Source of the DNA: Candidatus Melainabacteria bacterium
GTDB lineage: Bacteria; Cyanobacteriota; Vampirovibrionia; Obscuribacterales; Obscuribacteraceae
Assembly (NCBI GenBank): GCA_023250095.1
Contig: JAHFBI010000007.1
Location: 1-37,715 of the forward strand
Length of the DNA: 37,715 bases
Direction of reading: 5' to 3'
Shown here: in pieces, positions 15,584-26,532 of the stretch
Layout: every line of letters starts with the position of its first letter
Numbering within the stretch: position 1 is the stretch's first letter
Translations under genes and position numbers: made by a program
The notes under the pieces: generated by a model
Database searches by the model: none
The model's input: the letters and a program-made list of their open reading frames with translations, nothing else
Told to the model about the DNA's origin: nothing

Positions 15584-17035
15584 ATGATGTCGCACATTCC
15601 TAACATGCCTGAGAAATCTGGACCCGATGCCGGGGTTTGCAAGATTACCGTTTGTGGAGCCGGTCTTGTCGGCAGCCTGCTATCCATATTTCTGGCCAGA
15701 AGAGGTTTCGATGTCCAGGTCTTCGAAAAGCGCGCTGACATGCGGCACCAGTCAGTAGCTGCCGGTCGTTCGGTAAACCTGGCTATTTCCAATCGCGGTA
15801 TCAACGCACTCAGGCAAGTAGGGCTCGACAGAGAAATCCTCAAGCAGTCAGTGCAGATGAAAGGGCGCATGATTCATTCTCGTGAGGGAAAGCGTTCTTT
15901 TTTCAGCTATGGCACTGCAGAGTCGGATTGCATCAACTCCATCTCCCGGGCGACTCTCAACAAGGTATTGCTTACTGCCGCTGAGGACACAGGGCGCGTT
16001 CATCTCAATTTCGCCCGGAAAGTGATTGCAATGAATCCTCGCACCAGGACCATCGCCGTCCTTGCCGAAGATACAGGAGTGGCTAGTGATTATGAAACCG
16101 AGATATTGATTGGAGCCGACGGCTCGGCTTCGGCCATGCGCGATGCTATTCTGCGCGTGCCAGGTTGGCAATTCAGCCAGTCGATTCTTGAATATGGCTA
16201 TAAAGAACTTTTGATTCCTGCTGCCTCAGGCGGTATTTTTTCGCTGGAGAGAAATGCTCTGCACATCTGGCCGCGCGGGAATTATATGCTCATCGCCTTG
16301 CCTAATTTCGAGGGCAGTTTCACATGCACGCTCTTCCTGCCTTTGGATGGGCCGGTGAGTTTTGCCGCTCTTCCGTCGCCTGAGCTGCTGAGGGCTTTCT
16401 TTCAAGAGCAGTTTCCGGATGTTTTGCCCTTGCTCTTCGATCTGGAAGGCACTTTCTTCGGCAATCCTACTTGCCGCATGGCGACGATTAAGTGCCATCC
16501 CTGGAACCTCGGGGGGCAGGCTCTCGTCATCGGCGATGCAGCTCACGGCATAGTTCCTTTCTTCGGACAGGGCATGAATTGTGGCTTCGAGGATTGCTCT
16601 GTTTTTGCTCAGTGTCTCGATGAATACGGCGCCGGCGGGCAAATCGACTGGGCGAGACTTTTCGAGGATTTCGTTTGCCGGCGCAAGAGCAATACTGATG
16701 CCATTGCTGACATGGCTGTAGCAAATTTTCAGGAGATGGCGGATAAAGTAGCCGATGTTCAATTTCAGAAGCGAAAGGCAGTGGAGAAGGTTCTCGAGAA
16801 GAAATTTCCCGGGCGCTATTTCTCGCGCTATGCTCTGGTGGCGTTTTCTTACGTGCCTTACCGCGTGGCACTGGAAGCTGGTGAAATCGAAGAGAGAATT
16901 CTCACGGAGCTTTGCCTCGGTCTTGAGAATCCTCAGGATGTGGACTTGCAGAGGGCTGACCGTCTGATCGACGAGCTGCTGTCGCCTTTGCTTTCTCTGT
17001 ACACGGTCGAGCTGTCTCCATGTTTGAGCCATTGA
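15584..17035 (+). CDS. kmo: Kynurenine 3-monooxygenase
   Basis: KMO is an FAD- and NADPH-dependent hydroxylase that turns L-kynurenine into 3-hydroxykynurenine in tryptophan breakdown and in the kynurenine route to quinolinate and NAD. The 483-residue protein has the FAD motif VCGAGLVGSLLS at about 23-34, the family signature GRSVNLAISNRGINAL at 61-76, and NYMLIALPNFEGSFTCTLF in the middle. The second FAD motif GDAAHGIVPFFGQGMN begins at residue 317. The C-terminal segment (FSRYALVAFSYVPYRVALEAG) is KMO-specific and helps separate it from other flavin monooxygenases. AGAGGA lies about 12 bases upstream of two adjacent ATGs. kynB follows after 20 bp. Tryptophan dioxygenase and kynureninase are not in the window. 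Confidence 0.94.
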   Translation: MMSHIPNMPEKSGPDAGVCKITVCGAGLVGSLLSIFLARRGFDVQVFEKRADMRHQSVAAGRSVNLAISNRGINALRQVGLDREILKQSVQMKGRMIHSREGKRSFFSYGTAESDCINSISRATLNKVLLTAAEDTGRVHLNFARKVIAMNPRTRTIAVLAEDTGVASDYETEILIGADGSASAMRDAILRVPGWQFSQSILEYGYKELLIPAASGGIFSLERNALHIWPRGNYMLIALPNFEGSFTCTLFLPLDGPVSFAALPSPELLRAFFQEQFPDVLPLLFDLEGTFFGNPTCRMATIKCHPWNLGGQALVIGDAAHGIVPFFGQGMNCGFEDCSVFAQCLDEYGAGGQIDWARLFEDFVCRRKSNTDAIADMAVANFQEMADKVADVQFQKRKAVEKVLEKKFPGRYFSRYALVAFSYVPYRVALEAGEIEERILTELCLGLENPQDVDLQRADRLIDELLSPLLSLYTVELSPCLSH

Positions 17036-17055
17036 TTTTGGGGAAGTTGCTTGTC

Positions 17056-17757
17056 ATGTTCAATCCAGACTGCTTCGAGATTATCGACATATCCCAACCA
17101 GTCTCATCGGCTACAGCTTGTTTTCCAGGTGATGTGCCGTTTCATTTTGACCTGACTCTTTCTTTTGCGGACAGTCAGGTCGTCAACCTGACTGCTCTGA
17201 CAATGAGTCCGCACGTAGGCACGCATGCCGATGCGCCGGCGCACATCGGCGGGGATCTCTTCGATACTCAGGGAGTGGTTGGGAACCTGCCCCTTCAACC
17301 TTTCCTCGGGGAGACATTGCTTGTAGACATTGCTCCCTGGAACACTGAAATTCGCCTCGAGCACATCAGTTCCAAGCTTTCGGATAAGCTGCCTGCGCGC
17401 TTGCTTGTCCGGACGAAGAGGCAGATACGTTTCGATGTTTTCGAAGACGAGTACGCTTATTTTGCCGGCGATCTGCTTTCCGAGCTCGGGCGCCGGGGCG
17501 TGCGGTTGCTGGGCATCGATACTCCTTCTGTCGATCATGTTGGCTCAAAGAAGCTGCCTGCCCATCATGCTTTGCAAACCCTTGGTATGGTCTGGCTGGA
17601 GAATCTGGATCTCACGAAGGCTTGCGCCGGAAAATACTTTCTTGTGGCCCTGCCTTTGAAATTCATGGAGCTGGAAGCCAGTCCCGTAAGAGCCGTTCTT
17701 CTGTCGTCGCAAGAGCAAGCCTTAGCAGCCGGGGGTTTCAAGGATGTTCAATCGTAA
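17056..17757 (+). CDS. kynB: Kynurenine formamidase (cyclase family)
   Basis: KynB hydrolyses N-formyl-L-kynurenine to kynurenine and formate, the step just before KMO. The metal-binding signature HVGTHADAPAH is at residues 53-63 (H53, H57, D59, H63), and the later GIDTPSVDHVGSKKLPAHH matches the family's GTDTxSVD region. The cyclase fold is shared by other hydrolases, but the position beside kmo makes kynurenine formamidase the best call. I start at the ATG at 17056, which has GGGGAAG nine bases upstream; the frame is open from 17020, but that would overlap kmo. The 233 residues are slightly longer than usual. Its end overlaps the start of btpA by 14 bp. Confidence 0.88.
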   Translation: MFNPDCFEIIDISQPVSSATACFPGDVPFHFDLTLSFADSQVVNLTALTMSPHVGTHADAPAHIGGDLFDTQGVVGNLPLQPFLGETLLVDIAPWNTEIRLEHISSKLSDKLPARLLVRTKRQIRFDVFEDEYAYFAGDLLSELGRRGVRLLGIDTPSVDHVGSKKLPAHHALQTLGMVWLENLDLTKACAGKYFLVALPLKFMELEASPVRAVLLSSQEQALAAGGFKDVQS

Positions 17758-18532
17758 GTGTTCGATTATTGGCGTCGTGCATCTGTTGCCTCTGCCTGGA
17801 TCTGCTGGCTATGGCGGAAGCATGGATGAGATCTTGCGCTTTGCTGTGGGAGATGCTCTTGCCTACAAGGAAGGCGGCGTCGATACTTTGCTCATTGAGA
17901 ATATGCATGATGTGCCTTATTTGAAAGGTCATGTAGAGCCGGAGACTGTGGCCGCTTGTGCGGTAGTGGCGCAGGCGGTGAAGTATGAAACGATGATGCC
18001 GCTGGGGATACAGATCCTGGCAGGAGCAAATCTGGAGGCTCTCGGTGTGGCGCTGTCGTCCGGGCTGGATTTTTTGCGTGTCGAGGGCTTCGTCTTTGCC
18101 CATGTCGGTGACGAAGGGCTGCAGGACTCTTGTGCAGCCAGTCTTATCCGCCGGCGAGCTGCTCTTCGAGCCGACCATATCAAAATTTATGCCGACATAA
18201 AAAAGAAACATTCCGCTCACGCCATGACTGCCGATGTGAGCCTTGTGGAAACAGCGGAAGCTGCCGAGTTCTTTCGGGCTGACGGTGTCGTGATCACAGG
18301 CAGCGCTACAGGGCGCCCGCCTTCACCTGAGAGTGTGTCTGCCGTGCGCCAGTCTATTACCACAGCCGTCCTGGTCGGCTCTGGCGTCAGCGGAGAAAAT
18401 GTTCGGGCTTTCGCGCCGGCGGCTGACGCCCTCATTGTCGGCTCAGCCCTGAAATATGATGGGAACTGGCGCAACCATGTCGACAGAGATCGGGTATCTC
18501 GCTTTATGGAAGTAGTGTCCAGCCTTCAGTAG
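17744..18532 (+). CDS. btpA: BtpA/SgcQ family TIM-barrel protein
   Basis: The 262-residue protein belongs to the BtpA family (PF03437-like). BtpA was named in cyanobacteria for a role in photosystem I stability; relatives such as SgcQ occur in non-photosynthetic bacteria and archaea with unknown activity. Family-typical segments are IGVVHLLPLPGSAGYGG (about 9-25), GGVDTLLIENMHDVPY, IQILAGANLEAL, FLRVEGFVFAHVGDEG and ADGVVITGSATGRPP (near 183-197), ending with ALIVGSALKYDGNW. The fold should be a (beta/alpha)8 barrel. The ATG lies inside the end of kynB (14-bp overlap), so the two are likely translationally coupled. Its presence with kynurenine genes hints at a metabolic enzyme role, which I infer only from context. 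Confidence 0.88.
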   Translation: MFNRKCSIIGVVHLLPLPGSAGYGGSMDEILRFAVGDALAYKEGGVDTLLIENMHDVPYLKGHVEPETVAACAVVAQAVKYETMMPLGIQILAGANLEALGVALSSGLDFLRVEGFVFAHVGDEGLQDSCAASLIRRRAALRADHIKIYADIKKKHSAHAMTADVSLVETAEAAEFFRADGVVITGSATGRPPSPESVSAVRQSITTAVLVGSGVSGENVRAFAPAADALIVGSALKYDGNWRNHVDRDRVSRFMEVVSSLQ

Positions 18533-18539
18533 CTCATAC

Positions 18540-20093
18540 TCAATCGTTTGTGTAAGATTTGCGCCTGGCTAGCTCCGCAAAGGGATCGCCTTGCGGCACC
18601 CGCGGTTTGACGATATGCGCGGCGGCTGTCGCGGGCTTGCTGTGATGAACTGCCAGCCTCCGGGGGGCAGGTGTTGCGCTCCTATCTGCAGGAAGGCTCT
18701 TTCCTGGTGAGGAGTCCGACACGGAAGTCATCTGTGAGCGCGTTGGCTTTGTGGGCGACGGCTGAGGAACGGAGTCTGTCTGCGTGGCTGCCGTTTGTCC
18801 TTGCCCAGAGGGAGGATTTGAGGGCGTCTGGCTGGCTGTGCTTGAACCTGCTGAGCTGCCCTTGAGTACTGTCGCCGGAGTCACGGGCACGCTGGAAGGA
18901 GGCGCCGGTGTCAGGACTGTCTTTGTCGGCAGGGGTCTGTGAGCGTACATAAAGGTGAAAACAATGCCGCCGACAATGAAGGCCACAAGAGCCGCCAGAA
19001 GAGCTGGAAAAATCCAGGATTTGTTGTCTTGTTGTCTTGCCCCTGGCGGCGGTTCGATGACAGTGCGTAATTGCTGGCTCTGTCCCGGGCGCGGTATGGA
19101 AAATTGCAAGTCTTGAGCCAGCTCAGCCATGGTTTGCGGACGCTGGTATGGATCTTTGGACAGGGCGCGCATTACGACTTGCTCGACGCGCTCGGGGATG
19201 TATAAGTCCGGGCGCACTTCATGGAAAGGTGGTGGCGTCTCGTTCAAATGTTTGGACATGGTTTCGACCATGTTCTTGCCAAGCAAGGGCAGTTTGCCGG
19301 TCAGTGTCTCGTAAAGCACAACCCCCATGGAATAGATGTCGGCGCGTGCGTCGAGGCTCTGTCCCAGGCACTGTTCCGGACTCATATAGACCGGGCTGCC
19401 GCACACTTCCCCGGCCTGCGTCAGGGTCTGAGACTCTTCGCTCACATTGTTGATCGGGATGAGCTTGGCGACCCCGAAGTCCACGACTTTGACGAAATCC
19501 TGGTTGTCCTCGGTTTCTTCCAGCATGATGTTGCCGGGCTTGAGGTCGCGGTGGATAACTCCTTGCCGGTGTGCGTGGTCGAGAGCATCACAGGCTTGCG
19601 AAAAAATGTGGATGCAGCGCTCCACGCTAATCTGTCCCTTTTCTTTGATCTCCTGTGCCAGGCTCCGCCCTTTCAGCCGGTCCATCACCATATATGGTTG
19701 TCCGGTGGCGGTGACGCCGAAATCGTAAGTGGTGACCACGTTGGGATGCTTTAGCCGGCTTGCAGCTTTGGCTTCTTGCTGAAAGCGCTTGACGCTCAAA
19801 GTGTCATTCAGGAACTGGGCGCGTAACATTTTGATGGCCACTTCACGATCCATCAATTCGTGATAAGCCAGATAAACTACGCCCATGCCGCCTGTGCCGA
19901 GCACTGATTTGATCTGATAATGGGCCCCTAGCTTGCGCCCGAGATAAGGATCCTGCGGAAGCGGTACCAGCAAATTGCCGTCGTTCGGGCAGCAACCCTC
20001 GGCGCCGGAATATTCCCGGCTGCAAGCCATGCAGATTTTTCTAACTACCGTTCCGGTAAGATCTTCAAATGGCACAGCAGGGTTCTCTATCAC
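18540..20093 (-). CDS. Transmembrane Ser/Thr protein kinase with N-terminal zinc ribbon
   Basis: A Hanks-type kinase of 517 residues. A short CxxC...CC motif (C21, C24, C34, C35; ending CCPNDG) looks like a zinc ribbon. The kinase domain (about 59-335) is intact: glycine loop GTGGMG at 66-71, invariant K88 in VAIK, catalytic HRDLKPGN at 181-188 (D183), DFG at 205-207 and SPE at 238-240. One membrane helix runs from about 360 to 383. The outer C-terminal tail of about 130 residues is Pro/Ser/Thr-rich with many basic residues and has no PASTA repeats. It should phosphorylate cytoplasmic proteins in response to an unknown cue. It is convergent with btpA (7 bp between stops) and separated from recF by 500 bp. 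Confidence 0.92.
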   Translation of the reverse strand: MIENPAVPFEDLTGTVVRKICMACSREYSGAEGCCPNDGNLLVPLPQDPYLGRKLGAHYQIKSVLGTGGMGVVYLAYHELMDREVAIKMLRAQFLNDTLSVKRFQQEAKAASRLKHPNVVTTYDFGVTATGQPYMVMDRLKGRSLAQEIKEKGQISVERCIHIFSQACDALDHAHRQGVIHRDLKPGNIMLEETEDNQDFVKVVDFGVAKLIPINNVSEESQTLTQAGEVCGSPVYMSPEQCLGQSLDARADIYSMGVVLYETLTGKLPLLGKNMVETMSKHLNETPPPFHEVRPDLYIPERVEQVVMRALSKDPYQRPQTMAELAQDLQFSIPRPGQSQQLRTVIEPPPGARQQDNKSWIFPALLAALVAFIVGGIVFTFMYAHRPLPTKTVLTPAPPSSVPVTPATVLKGSSAGSSTASQTPSNPPSGQGQTAATQTDSVPQPSPTKPTRSQMTSVSDSSPGKSLPADRSATPAPRRLAVHHSKPATAAAHIVKPRVPQGDPFAELARRKSYTND

Positions 20094-20595
20094 CTTTGTT
20101 CATCATACAGTGACCTAACTGCAGGCGCTGGCTTGATAAGCCCTCAGATGCCTGGAAAGCCTACAGCGGTTCTTAACTTGTGTTAATGTACCCTCCTTGC
20201 CGAGGAAATAATCCTCCTGCAACAGGATTGTGATGGCAAGAAGGGCGCCCAGCGGAGGTTTATCGCCTATGCCCGGATGCTGCGGGTCTGCGACATCAAG
20301 AGCCGATGGAAAGAAACGTCACGTTATCTGCCGGTCAAAGGGCGCCGTAGGTGCCTGGAAGATTATTGCAAGCAGCATGGCGCCGTAAAATAGAGGGCTG
20401 GGGGTCAGGCTATGTCGGAGGATTGTTACCAGCCCTGTCTGTCTATATACGCAACTCGGAAATTCTGGAAAACTGAATGAGAGCTCGGGCAATTTTTTAT
20501 CAAGGTAGAGCTCAGGAACCTGAATCCTGGTTTGAGCCGGTCTGGGCTGGTTCTGCCATATTTGTCATATTTTTGGCGTGTTTCTGCCTGTGTTT
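20094..20595. other. Intergenic region of 502 bp with hairpins and a possible gene remnant
   Basis: The region lies upstream of the kinase gene and downstream of recF. A frame on the plus strand is open from 20187 to 20393 (about 68 codons; reads like protein, with RRFIAYARMLRVCDIKSRW), but it has no usable start before an internal ATG at 20277. Small hairpins are visible: TTGCC/GGCAA arms at 20197-20239 enclosing GAGGA/TCCTC, and AGGGCTGG/CCAGCCCT at 20394-20436. An open run of this length is expected by chance in one of six frames, so I call neither a gene nor an RNA. Confidence 0.35.
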
Positions 20596-21903
20596 TTAGA
20601 GATGACTTGCCGGAGCGCTCTTATCGGCATTGATATTTCCCTGGCAGACAGTAAATATGCGTGCATCTTTCAGCCAGATTGGATCGAAGCCGCTCACATG
20701 CGTGGTTGTGATGATGGTTTGCATGTTTGCCTCGACAGCCAGGAGCAGTTGAGCCTGGCGAGCCGTATCCAGCTCGGCCAGAACATCATCGAGCAAGAGG
20801 ACCGGCAGGTCGTTCAACTTTTCCTGGATGCAGTTTAGCTCTGCCAGTTTTAAAGAAAGAACTATGCTGCGCTGTTGCCCCTGGCTGGCAAAGGAGGCCG
20901 CGTCAGTTTCGTTGAGACAGAAGACTATGTCATCGCGATGGGGACCGATGAGGCTTTGCCGCCTCCTCAGCTCTTCAAAGCGATGGTCTTTCAGCTCTTT
21001 GAGAAGTGTTCTGGCTAGATCAAGCTCTTCCATGGCTGCCAGCTTCTCGGCGCAAAGAGGTCCGGTCGAAAGCGGGCTTTCAGTCGAGCCGTCTGCATCT
21101 GGCTCTTCGACTTGCTCCAGGGAAGCAGATCTTTCTGCTGGAGCGCGAAAAACATAGCGCAAGCTTAAGTGTTCTCTCTGACTGGAGAGTTTTTCTTGCT
21201 GGTCTTGAGCCAGAGGCAGGAGATCTGAAAGAAGGGTAAGACGAGTCTTGATGATGCGGCTTCCAAAACGAGCCAGCTGCTTGTCCCAGACAAGGAGCTG
21301 ATCCTGATCTGAGACTGTCAGCTTCCCTTTCTCGAAGAGTGTCTTTAAGAGTTTGTTTCGCTGAGCAATCGTTTTCTGGTAGCTGGAGAAGACCTCCTGA
21401 AAGGACGGGCGTAGCTTCAGGATCAAGCTGTCTATCCAGTCGCGCCGGAACTTCGGGCCACCTCTGAGCAAATTAAGATCCTGGCTTTTGAAGCTGACGA
21501 CTATCAGCCTGCCGATCAATCCGGCAGCAGACGGCTGTGTCAACTCGTTTACTTTGACGGTTCGCTCGACCCTGCTGCCTCGGCACGAAAGCTGGGTCTT
21601 CTGTCCGCCTTTTTCGGCGACGCAAGAGGCAGCCGGCTGTCTCAGGGCAAAAGATAATATTTCTTCGCCACGTCCCCCTTCAAGCACAAGCTCGGCGTGC
21701 ATCTCTTTTGCTCCCCAGGCAATTAGGTCGAAGTCGCTGTCGGCTCGGCTGGACTTGCCCGTGGCAAGCAGCTCTATGGCTTCGAGAAAATTGCTTTTGC
21801 CTTGAGCATTTTGTCCGATGAGAATATTGCGCCCATGACCCAGCTCTACGCTTGCACTGCTCAAGTTACGGAACTGGCCAAGATGGATCTTCTTGATTCG
21901 CAT
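20596..21903 (-). CDS. recF: DNA replication and repair protein RecF
   Basis: RecF is an SMC-like ABC ATPase that with RecO and RecR loads RecA at single-strand gaps. Walker A GQNAQGKS is at residues 30-37, the ABC signature region SQGQQRS at about 340-346, and Walker B LLLDDVLAELD at 369-379. SFKSQDLNLLRGGPKFRR and SLIGPHRDD are also family motifs. At 435 residues it is longer than the usual 360-380. The extra length is mostly a Glu/Ser/Pro-rich insert at about 253-290, with perhaps another near 80-115. ribF ends 9 bp upstream, so they are probably one transcript. gyrB lies nearby in the opposite direction, an echo of the common recF-gyrB neighbourhood. Confidence 0.95.
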   Translation of the reverse strand: MRIKKIHLGQFRNLSSASVELGHGRNILIGQNAQGKSNFLEAIELLATGKSSRADSDFDLIAWGAKEMHAELVLEGGRGEEILSFALRQPAASCVAEKGGQKTQLSCRGSRVERTVKVNELTQPSAAGLIGRLIVVSFKSQDLNLLRGGPKFRRDWIDSLILKLRPSFQEVFSSYQKTIAQRNKLLKTLFEKGKLTVSDQDQLLVWDKQLARFGSRIIKTRLTLLSDLLPLAQDQQEKLSSQREHLSLRYVFRAPAERSASLEQVEEPDADGSTESPLSTGPLCAEKLAAMEELDLARTLLKELKDHRFEELRRRQSLIGPHRDDIVFCLNETDAASFASQGQQRSIVLSLKLAELNCIQEKLNDLPVLLLDDVLAELDTARQAQLLLAVEANMQTIITTTHVSGFDPIWLKDARIFTVCQGNINADKSAPASHL

Positions 21904-21912
21904 GTGGCGGCG

Positions 21913-22875
21913 TCAAATCGTTTGTGCCAGAGGCTGGAGGAGAAACTCAGGATGGCGCACGAAATAATCGGCGGCTGCCTGGCAGTCTGCAGTAATCTGC
22001 CCTTTCAGCTCGTCTATGGAGCTGAACTTTCTCTCGCCGCGTAAGAAGTGTAAGAACTCCAGGCTCAAAGTCATGTCATAAAGATCTCCGCAGAAATCCA
22101 GGAGATGAGCTTCAACAGTCAGGGTATTGCCGTTGCCGAAAGTCGGGCGATGTCCGACATTAACCACGCAAGGACGGCGGCTCCGGTCGCTCAGGCAGAC
22201 GATACCCACATACACGCCCGGGCAAGGAAGCATTTGTTCGGGGTGTGTGCTTATATTTGCCGTGGGGAAGCCGAGAAGCCGTCCGCGCCCATCACCACTT
22301 CTGACATTGCCCAGCACGGTGTACGGGCGGGAAAGGAGCTGGCAGGAACGCTCGAGGTCACCTTTCAAGATGGACTCGCGAATGGCCGAGCTGGACACTT
22401 CGCCTGTGTCCAGCACTATCTCCGGAGCCACATGGACGCTGTATCCATGAGTCAGTCCGAGCTGGGAAAGGAGCTGCCCGTCGCCTTCCCTGTTCCGCCC
22501 GAAGCGATGATTAAAGCCAATGGAAAGAGAGACCGCTCCCATGCAATCGACCAGAACTTTCTTTACATATTCTTCCGGCGAAAGCAAACAGAGCTCTTCT
22601 GTGAATGTCAACACGAGTGTCGCTTCAATGCCCATCGAAGCGAACAACTCCTGCCGTTGTTCGATGAGAGTCAAGAGAAGGGGTGGTTTGCCAAGTGTCA
22701 GTGCCCGGGGATGCTCTTTGAATGTGATAATTGCCGGAGTAGCCTCCAGTCTCTGGGCTTCGGCTAGCGCCGTGGCAATCACTGACTTATGACCTTGATG
22801 TACGCCGTCAAAAAATCCCAGCGCCAAGGCTGATTTCTTGAGGAGTCCTGGTTTTATTTCATAAAACGTATCCAA
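21913..22875 (-). CDS. ribF: Bifunctional riboflavin kinase / FAD synthetase
   Basis: RibF phosphorylates riboflavin to FMN and adenylates FMN to FAD. The N-terminal FAD synthetase domain has LGFFDGVHQGHKSVI (about 19-33) and IGFNHRFGRNREGD near 118-131. The C-terminal flavokinase domain has GDGRGRLLGFPTANI near 195-209, then PGVYVGIV and TVEAHLLDF. Its 320 residues fit the family. The start is a TTG at 22875 without a strong ribosome site; no ATG or GTG before the conserved core offers a better choice. The product supplies FAD, which the KMO in this window needs, although the genes are not linked. recF follows after 9 bp. Confidence 0.95.
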   Translation of the reverse strand: MDTFYEIKPGLLKKSALALGFFDGVHQGHKSVIATALAEAQRLEATPAIITFKEHPRALTLGKPPLLLTLIEQRQELFASMGIEATLVLTFTEELCLLSPEEYVKKVLVDCMGAVSLSIGFNHRFGRNREGDGQLLSQLGLTHGYSVHVAPEIVLDTGEVSSSAIRESILKGDLERSCQLLSRPYTVLGNVRSGDGRGRLLGFPTANISTHPEQMLPCPGVYVGIVCLSDRSRRPCVVNVGHRPTFGNGNTLTVEAHLLDFCGDLYDMTLSLEFLHFLRGERKFSSIDELKGQITADCQAAADYFVRHPEFLLQPLAQTI

Positions 22876-25276
<2,401 letters not shown>

Positions 25277-25293
25277 CATTCCTGCGTAAACAA

Positions 25294-25920
25294 ATGTCTT
25301 CCAAGCCGCTGACTAAAGAAAGAATCCGAGCCATCCTCAATTTGTTGCCGGTGCTTTTGAACACTGTCGCCGAGTCTGAGGAGCTCTTCCCTGGTTGTGG
25401 CGGCGACACAAGGAGAGGGCCTCATCTAGATCGAATCGTTGAGTTTTCAGAACAAGGACTGGCGGCACCCGAGCCCTCACTGGACACGACAGAGCCAGAG
25501 ACTCCCGATGACGGTGCCAGTTCCGCCGATGTGCACGAAGCCTTGCGACAGCACTTGCGTTGTCTCATTGGTGCTGTCGGGGAAAACGTAAGGCAATTTC
25601 TTCTTGATAGCAAGCGTCTCCTGGAGATAGCTGGTTATGTGCGCCAGGGCGGCGTGAAATCGATGGTTTACCGGCTTGAGACCGGGCTTTCTTTGCCTCT
25701 TGCGCCGAATTATTTCGCCGGGGCTATCGAGCGTCTCTTTATAATTGCCCGTCAGGGAGAGCTGACAGATGCAGGCTTTGAGGCGAACCACTCGTGTCTG
25801 GAGCGGCTTGCTTCCATTGCCCCCGAAGAAGAAGATGCTGTCGCCTCTTGCATGAGCCAGCTCGATGAGATTCTCTTGTCCAGATCAAGGCGTCAGTCTC
25901 TGGCTATCGAAGAGCCTTGA
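25294..25920 (+). CDS. Unknown protein between gyrB and a CDP-alcohol phosphatidyltransferase gene
   Basis: I do not recognise this 208-residue protein. It has no signal peptide or membrane helix. The first 30 residues look helical and basic (KPLTKERIRAILNLLPVLLN). An acidic, Pro/Thr-rich low-complexity stretch lies at about 60-78. The rest is probably helical, with RQHLRCLIGAVGENVRQFLL and GAIERLFIIARQGELTDAGF standing out. Cysteines do not form a metal-binding pattern. It starts 17 bp after gyrB and ends 18 bp before the next gene, all on one strand, which argues that it is expressed as part of that transcript. The ribosome site is poor. Confidence 0.75.
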   Translation: MSSKPLTKERIRAILNLLPVLLNTVAESEELFPGCGGDTRRGPHLDRIVEFSEQGLAAPEPSLDTTEPETPDDGASSADVHEALRQHLRCLIGAVGENVRQFLLDSKRLLEIAGYVRQGGVKSMVYRLETGLSLPLAPNYFAGAIERLFIIARQGELTDAGFEANHSCLERLASIAPEEEDAVASCMSQLDEILLSRSRRQSLAIEEP

Positions 25921-25938
25921 GAAGGAGTCGGATAGGCC

Positions 25939-26532
25939 GTGATTAATGTCCCGAATCTGGTGACTGTGGCACGTGTGATTCTTGCGCTTGTGACAGCCGG
26001 GCTCATCTGGCTTTCGGCCGACTCGATGCGCTGGCTCTCTCTTTTTTTCACGATAATAGTCATCTGGGGCGATGGGCTGGATGGTTATTTGGCGCGAAAG
26101 TTGAATCAGTGCACCAAGCTGGGGGCCGTGCTGGATATTGCCGGAGACCGTGTTGTGGAGATGACTTACTGGATAGCATTTGCGGCTCTAGGCTGGCTGC
26201 CTGTGTGGATACCGCTCATCTTCCTTGTGCGTGGGACATTTGTCGATGCAATGCGGGCCCAGGCTTCTGAGCTAGGCAAGACTGCCTTCGGCGAGAAGAC
26301 TATGATGGAGACTCCTGTTGGGAAGTTTCTCGTTGCATCCAATTTCAGCCGCTTTACTTATGCTGTTGTGAAAGCTCTGGCATTTTGCCTGGTGATTGCC
26401 GCCCATACCACAGCTTTGCAAAGCACATCCGTGCCGGCTGTCGCGCTTGCTCTTTCTTATTTCGCTACTTTCTTTTGCATCATGCGCGGTCTGCCAGTTC
26501 TCATCGAAGGGCGCAGGCTGCTTGCCGGTTAG
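25939..26532 (+). CDS. CDP-alcohol phosphatidyltransferase family membrane enzyme
   Basis: A 197-residue integral membrane enzyme that moves a phosphatidyl group from CDP-diacylglycerol to an alcohol; phosphatidylglycerophosphate synthase (PgsA) is the likeliest member. The start NVPNLVTVARVILALV is typical. The family motif D-x2-DG-x2-AR-x8-G-x3-D-x3-D is complete in the segment from DGLDGYLAR to GAVLDIAGD at about residues 45-71. Several hydrophobic helices follow, the last at about 150-185. The acceptor (glycerol phosphate, inositol phosphate or other) is not fixed by the motif. The start is GTG with AAGGAG eleven bases upstream. Its stop overlaps that of the convergent glycosyltransferase gene by 4 bp (TTAG). 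Confidence 0.88.
   Translation: MINVPNLVTVARVILALVTAGLIWLSADSMRWLSLFFTIIVIWGDGLDGYLARKLNQCTKLGAVLDIAGDRVVEMTYWIAFAALGWLPVWIPLIFLVRGTFVDAMRAQASELGKTAFGEKTMMETPVGKFLVASNFSRFTYAVVKALAFCLVIAAHTTALQSTSVPAVALALSYFATFFCIMRGLPVLIEGRRLLAG

Noticed and set aside
20161-20440. RNase P, SRP, 6S or tmRNA gene in the kinase-recF gap
   Set aside because: Local hairpins exist, but the conserved RNase P, SRP and tmRNA sequence blocks I know are absent on both strands, and I see no 6S-like long hairpin.
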